DNA from: Brevibacillus reuszeri
GTDB taxonomy: Bacteria; Bacillota; Bacilli; Brevibacillales; Brevibacillaceae
DNA: 64,000 nucleotides
Assembly: GCF_001187725.1 (NCBI RefSeq)
Contig: NZ_LGIQ01000009.1
Coordinates: 1,673,493-1,737,492 of the forward strand
Direction: 5' to 3'
This document shows, piece by piece, positions 42,604-51,492 of the stretch (the stretch's first letter is position 1; every line of letters begins with the position of its first letter). Below the pieces are notes generated by a model. It saw only the letters and a program-made list of their open reading frames with translations. It was not told where the DNA came from and ran no database searches. The translations under genes were made by a program, and so were the position numbers.

Positions 42604-42637
42604 ACGCCCCTTCTGAATGCTCGGAAGGGGCGTTTTG
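42604..42637. terminator. Bidirectional terminator
   Basis: ACGCCCCTTC / GAAGGGGCGT is a perfect 10-bp GC-rich stem followed by TTTT, between convergent genes. Confidence 0.9.
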
Positions 42638-42642
42638 CATGA

Positions 42643-44322
42643 TTATTTCAAGAGATAGACAGCTCGTGAAGCCACAATCCCCTTTGCATTCTTGTCCTCA
42701 ATCTTTTGCTCCACATACGGAATTCCGGCCTCCTGCAGCCTGATGCGGATCGCACTGAAGTGATGAAAATCAATGATCAGCGTCTTATTGCTATTCTTGA
42801 TCTCCTGAAGCTGCTGCTTCGCATAGTTGTTGGTGGAGACTTGCCCAGCATTATGCGTGATGCCTACTAGCAGCATATTCACCGTCAGGATCACAACCAT
42901 CGCTGTACTTGCATAGCGGGTTACCCGCTTGTCCGCTTCCCATCCGGCAGTCGCGAGCAGGAGTGGGATGAGCCACAGCTGCGGAACATAGCGTGCCCAC
43001 CAGCTTTCCGGATTGATGAGTACAGTAAGCAGCAAAAGCGCACTGACGATCAAGAAGGGCTTTGCTTTCACTCTATCAGAGGCGAGCAACAGCAATAGAA
43101 TCAAGCAGCCGATTATTAATGCTCCACCAAAAAGCGGACCCATCCCGGCAATGCGTACATCTGGTGCGGAAAACACCTGTAGCTCATCAAGGGTAACGGT
43201 AAACGGCCATTTGAAGCTCGTGTCGTTTGGTGTTGCGATGTTCTCGGACTTGCTAAGCAGCGACGTCCCCAGCTTTTGCAGTGCATTGATTTCCTTGAAG
43301 TTATGAGGGCTGTTTGAGGTCATAATATCGACCGCACCTTTCCCCGACAACGGATAAAAAGGATGCCCTTTTGAAAGCGTATTGGTGACGTATGGATTAA
43401 ACCCGACGATCAAGACTGTAATGAACAAGCTAACAGAGAGCCACCCGAGCAGACTCTTCCATTTTCTTTGAGAATCGTAGAAAAAGAAGAGAACCAGCAG
43501 CCCGCATCCGAGCAAAACGGCGTACACCAGGGCTGTGAACTTGATTTGGGCAAGCAGCATGAGCGATGCACAAAACGTCAGCAAAACCCAGCCCCGATAC
43601 TCCCTGAATAACAAATAGCCAAGCGCACAAATGATGAGGATAAGCGATCCGAGCTGACCGTCAATATAATAGGAGGTTGCTTGCGTGACTACAACCGGGT
43701 TGAAAGCGGCCAGGAAAGAAAGGAGACAAGCTCTCCCCTTTTTTACCGGAAAGGCAGTCAGCATGGCTGCCAGGCTCAGAAAAAAAGAAGCTGCAAGCAA
43801 CAGAGAATTAAACATTTTCCCTGTTTCAATCTGATTGGTTACTTTGTACATGACCGCATCGAGCATCCACGGACCTTTGGCGTAATGATTGATCCAGAGA
43901 TGAAAGGCAGTCAAAACCTCCTTGTGATCCATCTGTTCAACAGGCTTGGAGCTGCGCGAAGCAAGTGGGCTGTCATGAACGGGATTCCAGCCTTCCTTTA
44001 ACAGAATTATGGCTTCCTGATGATACGTCTGTCCATCAAAGGAGAGATCAAACGTATTGGCGCTTATATACCAACTGCTCCCGACAATCACAGCCAAGCC
44101 GACCAGAAGTAAACCAAACCACTTCAACCGATGAGAAGAAACGAAAAACAGCAATCCGCCAGCCAGGCAAGAAAGTGCAGCGACTGCGGACAGCCAAAAG
44201 CTAATGACGGATACCCAGATGCCAAGTAAAAACAAGATCGACGTGCTAAGCACGATGCCTGCCGTAAACAATAGCAAGGTCATCCCGATCAAAAACGAGT
44301 ACGTACCTGTACGGCTATTCAT
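42643..44322 (-). CDS. Large multi-pass membrane protein, GT-C-like
   Basis: About 559 residues with 11-13 predicted helices and an extracytoplasmic C-terminal tail. An acidic loop after helix 3 (FDLSFDGQTYHQEAIILL, about 95-112) is where polyprenyl-phosphate-dependent GT-C enzymes keep their catalytic Asp or Glu. It has no close match that I recognise. It is the last gene of the set with the UbiA phosphoribosyltransferase, so transfer of a lipid-linked pentose to a surface acceptor is a reasonable guess (inference). ATG 44322 follows AGGAG; 58 upstream open codons overlap the PAP2 gene. Confidence 0.7.
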   Translation of the reverse strand: MNSRTGTYSFLIGMTLLLFTAGIVLSTSILFLLGIWVSVISFWLSAVAALSCLAGGLLFFVSSHRLKWFGLLLVGLAVIVGSSWYISANTFDLSFDGQTYHQEAIILLKEGWNPVHDSPLASRSSKPVEQMDHKEVLTAFHLWINHYAKGPWMLDAVMYKVTNQIETGKMFNSLLLAASFFLSLAAMLTAFPVKKGRACLLSFLAAFNPVVVTQATSYYIDGQLGSLILIICALGYLLFREYRGWVLLTFCASLMLLAQIKFTALVYAVLLGCGLLVLFFFYDSQRKWKSLLGWLSVSLFITVLIVGFNPYVTNTLSKGHPFYPLSGKGAVDIMTSNSPHNFKEINALQKLGTSLLSKSENIATPNDTSFKWPFTVTLDELQVFSAPDVRIAGMGPLFGGALIIGCLILLLLLASDRVKAKPFLIVSALLLLTVLINPESWWARYVPQLWLIPLLLATAGWEADKRVTRYASTAMVVILTVNMLLVGITHNAGQVSTNNYAKQQLQEIKNSNKTLIIDFHHFSAIRIRLQEAGIPYVEQKIEDKNAKGIVASRAVYLLK

Positions 44323-44338
44323 TTGCCTGATCTCCTGT

Positions 44339-44782
44339 CTACGAGCCAAGTATTCCGGGGACAAGCTGAGAAGCAAGATGCAGTAGTGTTGCGAGCAGGA
44401 TGCCGAGAACCAGTCCTCCTGCAATTTCCCACCGTGTATGTCCCATGCTTTCGCGAAGCGGCTTTGCTGCTGCCCCATCCGAGCGTTTTTCCGCAAGCTG
44501 ATTCAGCACCGCAGCATGCTTGCCCACTGCCCTGCGCAAACCAGTTGCATCGATGATAATAATAAACGTGACGGCTACTCCAAGCCCGAAAATCGGGTGA
44601 GTAAATCCTTCCTGCAATCCAATCAGAAAAACGGTCGTGACCATAACGGTTGTATGTGTGCTGGGAAAGCCGCCATTGCCGACCATTTTCCTGGCTTCTT
44701 TTCCAAAGCGCAGATAATGAATCAAAAACTTGATGACGCCTGACACGAACCAGCCAATAAACGGCGCTAATGCATATAACAT
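44339..44782 (-). CDS. Divergent PAP2 (DUF212/YuiD-type) membrane phosphatase
   Basis: The 147-residue protein has about four helices. It carries the DUF212 signature FGKEARKMVGNGGFPSTHTT and IDATGLRRAVGKHA, close to PAP2 phosphatase motifs (GGFPSTHT, with later GHTRWE). It could dephosphorylate a lipid-linked 5-phosphoribose, the step done by Rv3807c in mycobacteria. AAAGGAG lies 7 bases before the ATG. It is 22 bases after the small SMR-like gene. Confidence 0.85.
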   Translation of the reverse strand: MLYALAPFIGWFVSGVIKFLIHYLRFGKEARKMVGNGGFPSTHTTVMVTTVFLIGLQEGFTHPIFGLGVAVTFIIIIDATGLRRAVGKHAAVLNQLAEKRSDGAAAKPLRESMGHTRWEIAGGLVLGILLATLLHLASQLVPGILGS

Positions 44783-44804
44783 GGAAAAACTCCTTTAGAG
44801 GGTA

Positions 44805-45161
44805 TTACGACTGTGCAATGACGACGACACCAACTACGATAATCGCCAGACCAGCCATTCGCATGAGGGAGATCGGCTCATGAAAAATGAGAAACGAGAG
44901 CCCAGCTACGAGGACATACCCTAACGCCGCCATTGGATACGCGTAGGATAGCTGCACTTTTTCCAGCGCCGCGATCCAGATAAACGCAGAAAGTCCGTAA
45001 AGCGCGAGGCCCGCCATAATCGGCAGGTTCGTAAAGTAATGCAGGAATTTCATCAACAGCATCTCATTTTTTCCACCCAGTGAGGATGCGCCCATCTTCA
45101 TGGCGATTTGTCCGCATGCACTGAGGATCACGGAGATGATGATAAGGACGAGTGATGGCAT
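44805..45161 (-). CDS. Small EamA/SMR-type four-helix membrane protein
   Basis: The 118-residue protein has four helices. Features of SMR/ArnE-like flippase subunits are ILSACGQIAMKMGASSLGG, the SYAYPMAALGYVLVAGLSFL core and EPISLMRMAGLAIIVVGVV. ArnE/F-like proteins flip lipid-linked sugars. ATG 45161 is taken as start; GTG 45173 in frame is possible, and neither has a strong ribosome site. The gene lies between the UbiA and PAP2 genes, so flipping of a polyprenyl-phospho-pentose is plausible. Confidence 0.78.
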   Translation of the reverse strand: MPSLVLIIISVILSACGQIAMKMGASSLGGKNEMLLMKFLHYFTNLPIMAGLALYGLSAFIWIAALEKVQLSYAYPMAALGYVLVAGLSFLIFHEPISLMRMAGLAIIVVGVVVIAQS

Positions 45162-45188
45162 AGCTGGATCCACAACCTATCTGTGCAA

Positions 45189-46115
45189 TTATGTTTCAAA
45201 AGCGTAAATAATCCCGGCCACCGTGATGACATAAAGCAGTACGGTAATGAGAATCGGCTTGTCCTGAATCAATACTTTTTCAGGGCTGCCCCCTTTGTCG
45301 GTAATCGTAATTAAATAGAGATAGCGGAAAATCCCGAAGATCACAAAGGGGATAGTCCACATCAGCTGAATGGTACGGCCCGAGGTAAAGGTAAACAACG
45401 AATAGCTAATGATGGTTGCTGAGGTGACAATGGTATTGAGTTGATTCAACAATTCGGACGAATAGCTGTCCAAGACCTTACGATGCGTTCCTTTTTCCGT
45501 TTGCAGCAGGTGAAGCTCATGACGTCTTTTGCTGATCGCGAGAAAGAGCGCGAGAAGCATAGTGCAGAGCAGAAACCACGGGGTAAAGGGCGTTTGGATC
45601 ATCAAGCTGCCACCAATGGCACGCAACACAAATCCGGCAGAGATGATCATGACATCGAGAATGACTACGTGCTTGAGCTTCAGTGAATAGGCGATGTTAA
45701 TCAGAAAGTAAATGGTGAGAACGATACCAAATAGATGATCGAAGTAAAAGGCCGAAAAGAGCGATCCGGTTAAAAGCACCGCACCAAAGCCGAGGGCCAA
45801 CAAAGGAGGTAAGGCTCCTGATGCCATCGGGCGAAGACGCTTTTCGGGATGATTGCGATCGTTTTTGATATCGACAAAATCATTCAAGATGTAGACACAG
45901 CCTGACACAAAGCAAAAGAGCAGGAAGGCCACCGTCGATTCAACGATCAAGCCAGGGCTGACCTTGTGAAGAGAAAATAGCAATGCGGCAAAAACAAGCA
46001 GATTTTTGGTCCATTGATGTGGACGGAGTTGGCGAATTAACAGTAGGACGATCGGTTGTGCCGCTTTAGATTTGGCGTTGACGTCTACTTTCACCGAATT
46101 AGATGTTGCCCCCAT
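45189..46115 (-). CDS. UbiA-family polyprenyl-phosphate phosphoribosyltransferase
   Basis: The 308-residue protein has nine helices. It carries the hallmarks of decaprenyl-phosphate phosphoribosyltransferases (Rv3806c type): RQLRPHQWTKNLLVFAALLF, the first Asp-rich motif NDFVDIKNDRNHPEKRLRP, and the second region SLKLKHVVILDVMIIS. These enzymes move 5-phosphoribose from PRPP to a polyprenyl phosphate. ATG 46115 has GGAGAG just upstream; ATG 46127 does not. It is the first gene of the four-gene minus-strand unit. Confidence 0.87.
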   Translation of the reverse strand: MGATSNSVKVDVNAKSKAAQPIVLLLIRQLRPHQWTKNLLVFAALLFSLHKVSPGLIVESTVAFLLFCFVSGCVYILNDFVDIKNDRNHPEKRLRPMASGALPPLLALGFGAVLLTGSLFSAFYFDHLFGIVLTIYFLINIAYSLKLKHVVILDVMIISAGFVLRAIGGSLMIQTPFTPWFLLCTMLLALFLAISKRRHELHLLQTEKGTHRKVLDSYSSELLNQLNTIVTSATIISYSLFTFTSGRTIQLMWTIPFVIFGIFRYLYLITITDKGGSPEKVLIQDKPILITVLLYVITVAGIIYAFET

Positions 46116-46282
46116 ATGTCTCTCCATTCAAAAAGAATCTGATACCGTAATAGATGACGGAAAATGTCAAAAGAACGTTACACCTGATATATGGTAACAC
46201 AAAATGTCACTCATAAAAGGGCATCAAGTAGGATTGTTTGTGATGCTTGGAAGTCTTGCAAATAAGACGGATAGAAGGCATC

Positions 46283-46316
46283 TTGTGAGTTTTTTGTGAG
46301 TGTGAAATGATAGCAT
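46283..46316 (+). promoter_or_regulatory. SARP-type direct repeats and -10 upstream of the hybrid kinase
   Basis: TTGTGAG (46283-46289) and TTGTGAG (46294-46300) are 11 bp apart, followed by 10 bases and TAGCAT (46311). The same arrangement occurs at 50613-50646. Confidence 0.65.
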
Positions 46317-46390
46317 GAATGGACTCGTGTTTGGTGGGATGGTGATTCTCTATTAAAACGTGGAAATACCTAAAAATTCTCGGAATCTGC

Positions 46391-49300
46391 TTGCTCTTTT
46401 TGGTCTCGATCTTGACCTTTTACGGCATCTATAATCAAACCATACCTGTGAAGGACACGCCACCAGCGGAGCGGGGGGTACTGGACCTATCGGATTGGGA
46501 TTTCCACAAAAAAGGATTGGTTAGTCTTGATGGACAGTGGGAGTTTTATGAGGGACAGCTGCTTACCCCCGCTGATTTTCAACAGGGAAGACGTGCGGAT
46601 GTCACCTATTTGACCGTGCCTGGGACGTGGAAAGGAAAGCAGGAAGCAGGTGGGATGTCCAGAAAGGGTTTTGGAACGTATCGGCTAAAAGTAATGGTGG
46701 AGAACACGGATGCCATATACGGCATCAAAATGCGGAATGTTCGCATGTCGCATTTGTTATACATCAATGGTCGATTAGAGGGAGCGAGTGGGAGCCCTGC
46801 TGCCAGCCCCCAGCTGCATCAGCCAGGAAACACCCCGTACAGTACCTATTTTCATACCGATACGCGTGAAGTGGAGATCATTATTCAAGTAGCCAACTAT
46901 ATGTATATCACGGGTGGAATCATCAATTCGATTCAGTTTGGATTGCATAGTGATATCTCCATGCTGAGCGGAATACAGCTCGGTACGGATATTGGTGCGG
47001 TGATCGTGCTCCTTATTTTGGGGATTTACCATCTCAATTTTTACTTCCTGCGCATGAAGGAAAAAGCGTATTTGCTAAGCGGCCTCTATCTGCTCATCAT
47101 CATGGTCGGGCAGCTTATTTACGGGGAAAAGGTGCTGCTCCGTTTTTTGCCGATGATTCCGTTTGAGATTGCATACAAGATGCAGGACTTCAGCGTTTAT
47201 TTGAGTGCTATTGTGATGACGGGTATGTTCTACTTCATGGATCGCAGGGTCATGAGCGTCAAAAGAATAAAGCAAGTCATGGCTCCCTTGGCCATCTATC
47301 TACTCGGAATCATCGTATTGCCGTATCCGGTTCATAGCGAGTATGAATATTTGTTTCTGATTTATTTAGAGATTCTCTTTTTGTATATTATTGGGCGAAT
47401 GATCTATCTCCTGAATCAAGACCGTCAAAAAGATCCGTCCAAACGAAAAGAAGTCATGCTATTTGTTAGTGCCAGTGGAGCCTTGCTTATCTTTTTAACG
47501 GACGGAATCTTGTATTCGGAAAATATCGTTCCTACCGATTTGATCGGAAAAATGTGCTTTATTGCGTTTATTACCTTGTACAACATTCTGTTAGCCGTAC
47601 GTTTCACTACAGCCTATGAGAAAACGGAAACACTCTCGCATCAGCTCGCTATATCGAATCAGCTCAAGGATGAGTTTTTGACGAATACCTCGCATGAAAT
47701 GAAGACGCCGCTGCATGGTATTTTGAACATCACCTCACATTTGCTGGATGACGAGGAAAATACGCTTTCTGCCAAGCAAAAGCAAAATCTGTGGCTGGTC
47801 AAGGACACGTCGATCAAGCTGTCGATGCTGATACACGACTTGATTGACGTGACCAGGCTCAAGCATGGGGAGCTGCGGCTGAATCTGACGGTTGTAGATG
47901 TACGCGTGGTGACGCAATTCGTTTTTGATGTTTTGCAATTCGAGCTATTGGGAAAAGATGTGCGTCTGGATAATCTCGTAGAAGCAGACGTATGCGTCTA
48001 TGCGGATGAGAACCGCTTGCGTCAAATCATGTACAATCTCGTGCAAAATGCCATCAAGCATACAGAAGAGGGCTATATTCAAGTAAAGTCGAGCGTTACG
48101 GACGCGGGTGTAGTCATCTATGTAGAGGACACGGGAACAGGGATAGCGAGTCATCAGCACCAGACCATTTTTGAGTATTTCGAGCAAGTAGATGCCCCAT
48201 TGCCACAAGATGGCTATACAGGCATGGGGGTAGGCTTGTTTATCAGCCGTAAGCTTGTCGAGCAAATGGGTGGTGACATTCGTGTAGATTGGTCGGTGAT
48301 CGGACAAGGAACGCGGATGATGTTTGGCTTGCCGAAAGCCAGCATGACACAGGCTAGTCGTGAGCTAGCAGCGGCTGATGCGCATCAACAGCGGGTTGTT
48401 TCTTCAGATTCATCACTGGACCTGCTGCACGAGTACGATCAAACGATTATGATCGTTGACGATGAGGCTTCCAATATACACACCCTGCTGCAGATGTTAA
48501 AAAAACATAAATATAATGTGATTACGGCATTCTCGGCCAAAGAAGCCATGACCAAAATGAATCATGGTTCCAAAGTCGATTTGGTGATTTTGGATGTGAT
48601 GATGCCGGGAGTTTCCGGAATTGAGCTGTGCCGCATGCTGCGCACTCACTATTCCATTATCGAGTTGCCGATTCTGTTTGCGACGGTTAAAGACACGCCA
48701 CATGATATTGCTCTTGGTTACAGGGCGGGAGCCAATGACTATGTAACCAAGCCGTTTGATAGCGAGACATTGATCGCCAGGATCCAAACCTTGCTCGCCA
48801 TGAAGACTTCGATTCGCGAGGCGATTCGCAATGAGCAGGCTTTTCTGCAAGCGCAAATCAAGCCGCATTTTCTGTACAATGCACTGAGCAGTGTCGTATC
48901 GTTCTGCTACACGGATGGCGAAAAGGCGGCGCATCTGTTGTCTATGCTCAGTCAGTATTTACGCTATATCCTCGACATGGATCGGAGCAGACTGTTTGTT
49001 CCGCTCTATCGGGAAATGGAGTTGATCGAGGCGTATGTCGAAATCGAGAAAGCACGGTTTGGAGAGAGACTTCAGTATGTCGAGTACGTAGATGAAAGCT
49101 TGCTGGATGTGGAAATTCCATCGCTGTGCATTCAGCCCTTTGTAGAAAATGCGATCCGGCATGGTCTATTTGAAAAGGATGATCGTGGTACGGTCACGCT
49201 GATTATTCGCGAGGGAGATGGCTATATCCAGGTCGTGATTGAGGATGATGGTGTCGGAATGGCAGATGACCTCCTGTACCAAATGACACAGGGAGTACGA

Positions 49301-49474
49301 AAAAGTGGCAGCATTGGTATCCAAAATATTCGGAAGCGCTTTGAGTCCATCCCTGGTGCCGTATTTACACTCGATTCTGAGCTGGGACATGGAACAAAAG
49401 TAACGATGTTTATTCCGATCAATAAGGAAGGTGCCGAAGCAGTGATAACGGAGAGGAGGGACACATTTGTTTAA
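46391..49474 (+). CDS. Hybrid sensor histidine kinase with internal receiver and second kinase module
   Basis: At least 1027 residues. A membrane anchor and extracytoplasmic jelly-roll sensor (about 25-190, WEFYEGQLL...VPGTWKG) lead into seven helices (about 195-400) of 7TMR-DISM type. Then come HisKA (TNTSHEMKTPLHGILN) and HATPase, a receiver (IMIVDDEASN, VILDVMMPG, KPF), and finally a LytS-like His_kinase (QIKPHFLYNALS) with a second HATPase (DDGVGMADD). TTG 46391 has no ribosome site and begins inside the first helix. The frame is open to a TGA at 46343; an ATT at 46352 has GGTGAT 5 bases upstream and would add a basic KTWKYLK start. The stop overlaps the response-regulator start. Confidence 0.9.
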   Translation: MLFLVSILTFYGIYNQTIPVKDTPPAERGVLDLSDWDFHKKGLVSLDGQWEFYEGQLLTPADFQQGRRADVTYLTVPGTWKGKQEAGGMSRKGFGTYRLKVMVENTDAIYGIKMRNVRMSHLLYINGRLEGASGSPAASPQLHQPGNTPYSTYFHTDTREVEIIIQVANYMYITGGIINSIQFGLHSDISMLSGIQLGTDIGAVIVLLILGIYHLNFYFLRMKEKAYLLSGLYLLIIMVGQLIYGEKVLLRFLPMIPFEIAYKMQDFSVYLSAIVMTGMFYFMDRRVMSVKRIKQVMAPLAIYLLGIIVLPYPVHSEYEYLFLIYLEILFLYIIGRMIYLLNQDRQKDPSKRKEVMLFVSASGALLIFLTDGILYSENIVPTDLIGKMCFIAFITLYNILLAVRFTTAYEKTETLSHQLAISNQLKDEFLTNTSHEMKTPLHGILNITSHLLDDEENTLSAKQKQNLWLVKDTSIKLSMLIHDLIDVTRLKHGELRLNLTVVDVRVVTQFVFDVLQFELLGKDVRLDNLVEADVCVYADENRLRQIMYNLVQNAIKHTEEGYIQVKSSVTDAGVVIYVEDTGTGIASHQHQTIFEYFEQVDAPLPQDGYTGMGVGLFISRKLVEQMGGDIRVDWSVIGQGTRMMFGLPKASMTQASRELAAADAHQQRVVSSDSSLDLLHEYDQTIMIVDDEASNIHTLLQMLKKHKYNVITAFSAKEAMTKMNHGSKVDLVILDVMMPGVSGIELCRMLRTHYSIIELPILFATVKDTPHDIALGYRAGANDYVTKPFDSETLIARIQTLLAMKTSIREAIRNEQAFLQAQIKPHFLYNALSSVVSFCYTDGEKAAHLLSMLSQYLRYILDMDRSRLFVPLYREMELIEAYVEIEKARFGERLQYVEYVDESLLDVEIPSLCIQPFVENAIRHGLFEKDDRGTVTLIIREGDGYIQVVIEDDGVGMADDLLYQMTQGVRKSGSIGIQNIRKRFESIPGAVFTLDSELGHGTKVTMFIPINKEGAEAVITERRDTFV

Positions 49475-50576
49475 GGTAGTGATCGTGGAAGATGAGCAAC
49501 CGATTCTGGATTTAATGAAATATGTCATTGGACAAAACCCGCATTATACGATTGTCGGAGCCTTTACCTCTCCACTGGAAGCGTTGGCTTGTCTTCCCGA
49601 TCTTTGCCCCCATGTGGCCTTTCTTGATGTAGAAATGCCGAGAATGAACGGGCTTCAACTGGGACAAAAAATCAACGAGCTATGCGGAGAGACGAAAATC
49701 ATCTTTACAACAGCGCATAAGCAGTACGCCCTCGATGCCTTTGGGGTTCATGCGGTCGATTATATCCTGAAGCCCGTCACCCCGGCTGCAATTGAAAGAG
49801 TGACCCAACGCCTAATGAAGCAGCTTCCAACTATGGAAGGGAGCGTAAAGAGTGTTAGCCGGGCCTCCATTGCTTGCTTTGGCGGTTTCGAAATCCGCAA
49901 TCCAGAGGGTCTTCCGGTTCGGTGGCCTACCAAAAAGACCGAGGAGCTGCTCGCGTTCTTGCTTTGCTATCCAGAGCGTGATATGAGCAAATGGCACTTA
50001 ATGGATCTGCTGTGGTCAGAGATGGATGAGGAAAGAGCGACACATAATTTGCACAATACGATGTACCGATTAAAAAAGCTGATGAAAGAGCAAAGCCTCG
50101 GTATGGATATTCAAAAGACAAGTGAAGGGTATATGCTGCTAACGTTGGAACAGACGTACGATGTGCTCGCTTTTCAGCAATTTGATGCTTCTTCTTTAAC
50201 AGAAGCACAGGGCTTGAGTAAGGCTGAGGATTTGCTCACGATGTACAAGGGCCCCCTGCTGGATCGAAAGGATTACCTCTGGAAAACCTCTCTGGAGGAG
50301 GGATTTAGCAAGCAGTATTCGCTGTTGGTCCGCAGCCTGCTAGAACATGATCTAGCTGCCCTCGATTATCAGCGTGCGGAGCAGCGTCTGGATACATGCT
50401 TATCAATGTACCCTTTACACGAGGAATTTAACGTAAGATTGATGGACATTTATGCTCGAAGCGGACAGCAACAAAAAATTTCTCTGCATTATGCCAAATT
50501 CGCAAAGGCATATCAGCTAGAGTTAGGAATGGAACCACCCCTCGAGATACAAGAATGGCTGCGAGAGAATACGTGA
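49467..50576 (+). CDS. Response regulator with SARP-like winged helix and BTAD output
   Basis: 369 residues: receiver (1-120, VEDEQ, FLDVEMPRMNG, KPV), a winged helix (about 130-225, WPTKKTEELLAFLLCYPERD), then bacterial transcriptional activation domain helices (about 230-365). TTG start with a GGAGG site, overlapping the kinase stop by 8 bases, so the two are translationally coupled. SARP-family proteins bind direct heptamer repeats near the -10, as seen upstream of this operon and of the paralog at 50694. Confidence 0.88.
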   Translation: MFKVVIVEDEQPILDLMKYVIGQNPHYTIVGAFTSPLEALACLPDLCPHVAFLDVEMPRMNGLQLGQKINELCGETKIIFTTAHKQYALDAFGVHAVDYILKPVTPAAIERVTQRLMKQLPTMEGSVKSVSRASIACFGGFEIRNPEGLPVRWPTKKTEELLAFLLCYPERDMSKWHLMDLLWSEMDEERATHNLHNTMYRLKKLMKEQSLGMDIQKTSEGYMLLTLEQTYDVLAFQQFDASSLTEAQGLSKAEDLLTMYKGPLLDRKDYLWKTSLEEGFSKQYSLLVRSLLEHDLAALDYQRAEQRLDTCLSMYPLHEEFNVRLMDIYARSGQQQKISLHYAKFAKAYQLELGMEPPLEIQEWLRENT

Positions 50577-50577
50577 T

Positions 50578-50608
50578 GGCAGAAAGAGACTACTCTTTCT
50601 GCCTTTTT
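50578..50608 (+). terminator. Terminator of the kinase-regulator operon
   Basis: GGCAGAAAGAG-acta-CTCTTTCTGCC is a perfect 11-bp stem followed by TTTTTCTTTTT. It begins 2 bases after the stop. Confidence 0.9.
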
Positions 50609-50612
50609 CTTT

Positions 50613-50646
50613 TTGAGAGAAGTTTGTGAGACCGTTTTGCTAGAAT
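50613..50646 (+). promoter_or_regulatory. SARP-type direct repeats and -10 upstream of the BTAD paralog
   Basis: TTGAGAG (50613) and TTGTGAG (50624-50630) are 11 bp apart, followed by 10 bases and TAGAAT (50641-50646). Geometry is identical to 46283-46316. Confidence 0.65.
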
Positions 50647-50693
50647 TCGAATAAATCGCACAGATGTCGTAATCATCTTAGGGAGGCACAAAG

Positions 50694-51473
50694 TTGTTTC
50701 AGGCTGTGATTGTCGAGAAGGAAGATGAAATTTACGCAGTAGAGAAAAGTGCGTCAGCATCCATCAATTGCTTTGGGGAGTTCGAAGTACGGAATCGCAC
50801 AGGTCAGCCCATCCACTGGCCAACACAAAAGATGGAGGAGTTGTTTGCCTATCTGCTTTGTCACCATGGTGAGGCAATGAGTGAGTGGCGCTTGGTCGAC
50901 TCGATCTGGGCAATCACAGATAGCGAGCAAGTTAAGCAAAGCTTACACATTACGATCAACGGTCTAATCAAAATGGTTAAGGAGCATGGACTGGCGGTCG
51001 ACATACAAAAACAAAGTAATGGATACGTTTTGGAAACAACCAGTAAGGATTATGATTTGCTTGCTTTTCAAAGGTTTGATTTATCGTTATTGCAACGAGA
51101 AAGTAATCATGATGCGATTGAACAACTGTGTGATCGGTACAAAGGTCCATTGCTGGAGAGAAGAAATTACAGCTGGAAGTATCCGCTGGTGAAGCACTAT
51201 GGCCAGAAATACACCTCACTTGTCCGGCATTTGCTGCAAAGAGATATGGATGAACAAAGATGGCAGCGTGCAGAACGGAGACTATACAATTATTTGTCCA
51301 TGTATCCCCTGCATCAGGAAATGAACCTGACGATGCTTCTTTTATATGCGCGCAGCAGTCAGTTGCAGAAAATGGAGAGACACTTCACATGGTTTTCGTC
51401 CCTCTATCAAATGGAAAAAGGGGAGGAGCTTCCGAAAGAGATTCGCGAGTGGGTCGAGTCTTATTTGTTGTAA
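50694..51473 (+). CDS. BTAD/winged-helix regulator paralog lacking the receiver
   Basis: The 259-residue protein matches residues 130-369 of the preceding regulator (WPTQKMEELFAYLLCHHGEA versus WPTKKTEELLAFLLCYPERD). Its first 9 residues (MFQAVIVEK) still copy the receiver start (MFKVVIVED), after which about 115 receiver residues are missing. It is thus a duplicate with an internal deletion, free from phosphorylation control. TTG start with GGGAGG 7 bases upstream. Confidence 0.85.
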   Translation: MFQAVIVEKEDEIYAVEKSASASINCFGEFEVRNRTGQPIHWPTQKMEELFAYLLCHHGEAMSEWRLVDSIWAITDSEQVKQSLHITINGLIKMVKEHGLAVDIQKQSNGYVLETTSKDYDLLAFQRFDLSLLQRESNHDAIEQLCDRYKGPLLERRNYSWKYPLVKHYGQKYTSLVRHLLQRDMDEQRWQRAERRLYNYLSMYPLHQEMNLTMLLLYARSSQLQKMERHFTWFSSLYQMEKGEELPKEIREWVESYLL

Positions 51474-51492
51474 AGGAGAGTGAGTATGGAAA

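Noticed and set aside
33104..46115. Treating the exopolysaccharide genes and the UbiA cassette as one locus
   Set aside because: They are on opposite strands, separated by terminators and purine genes. Any link between them is only proximity.
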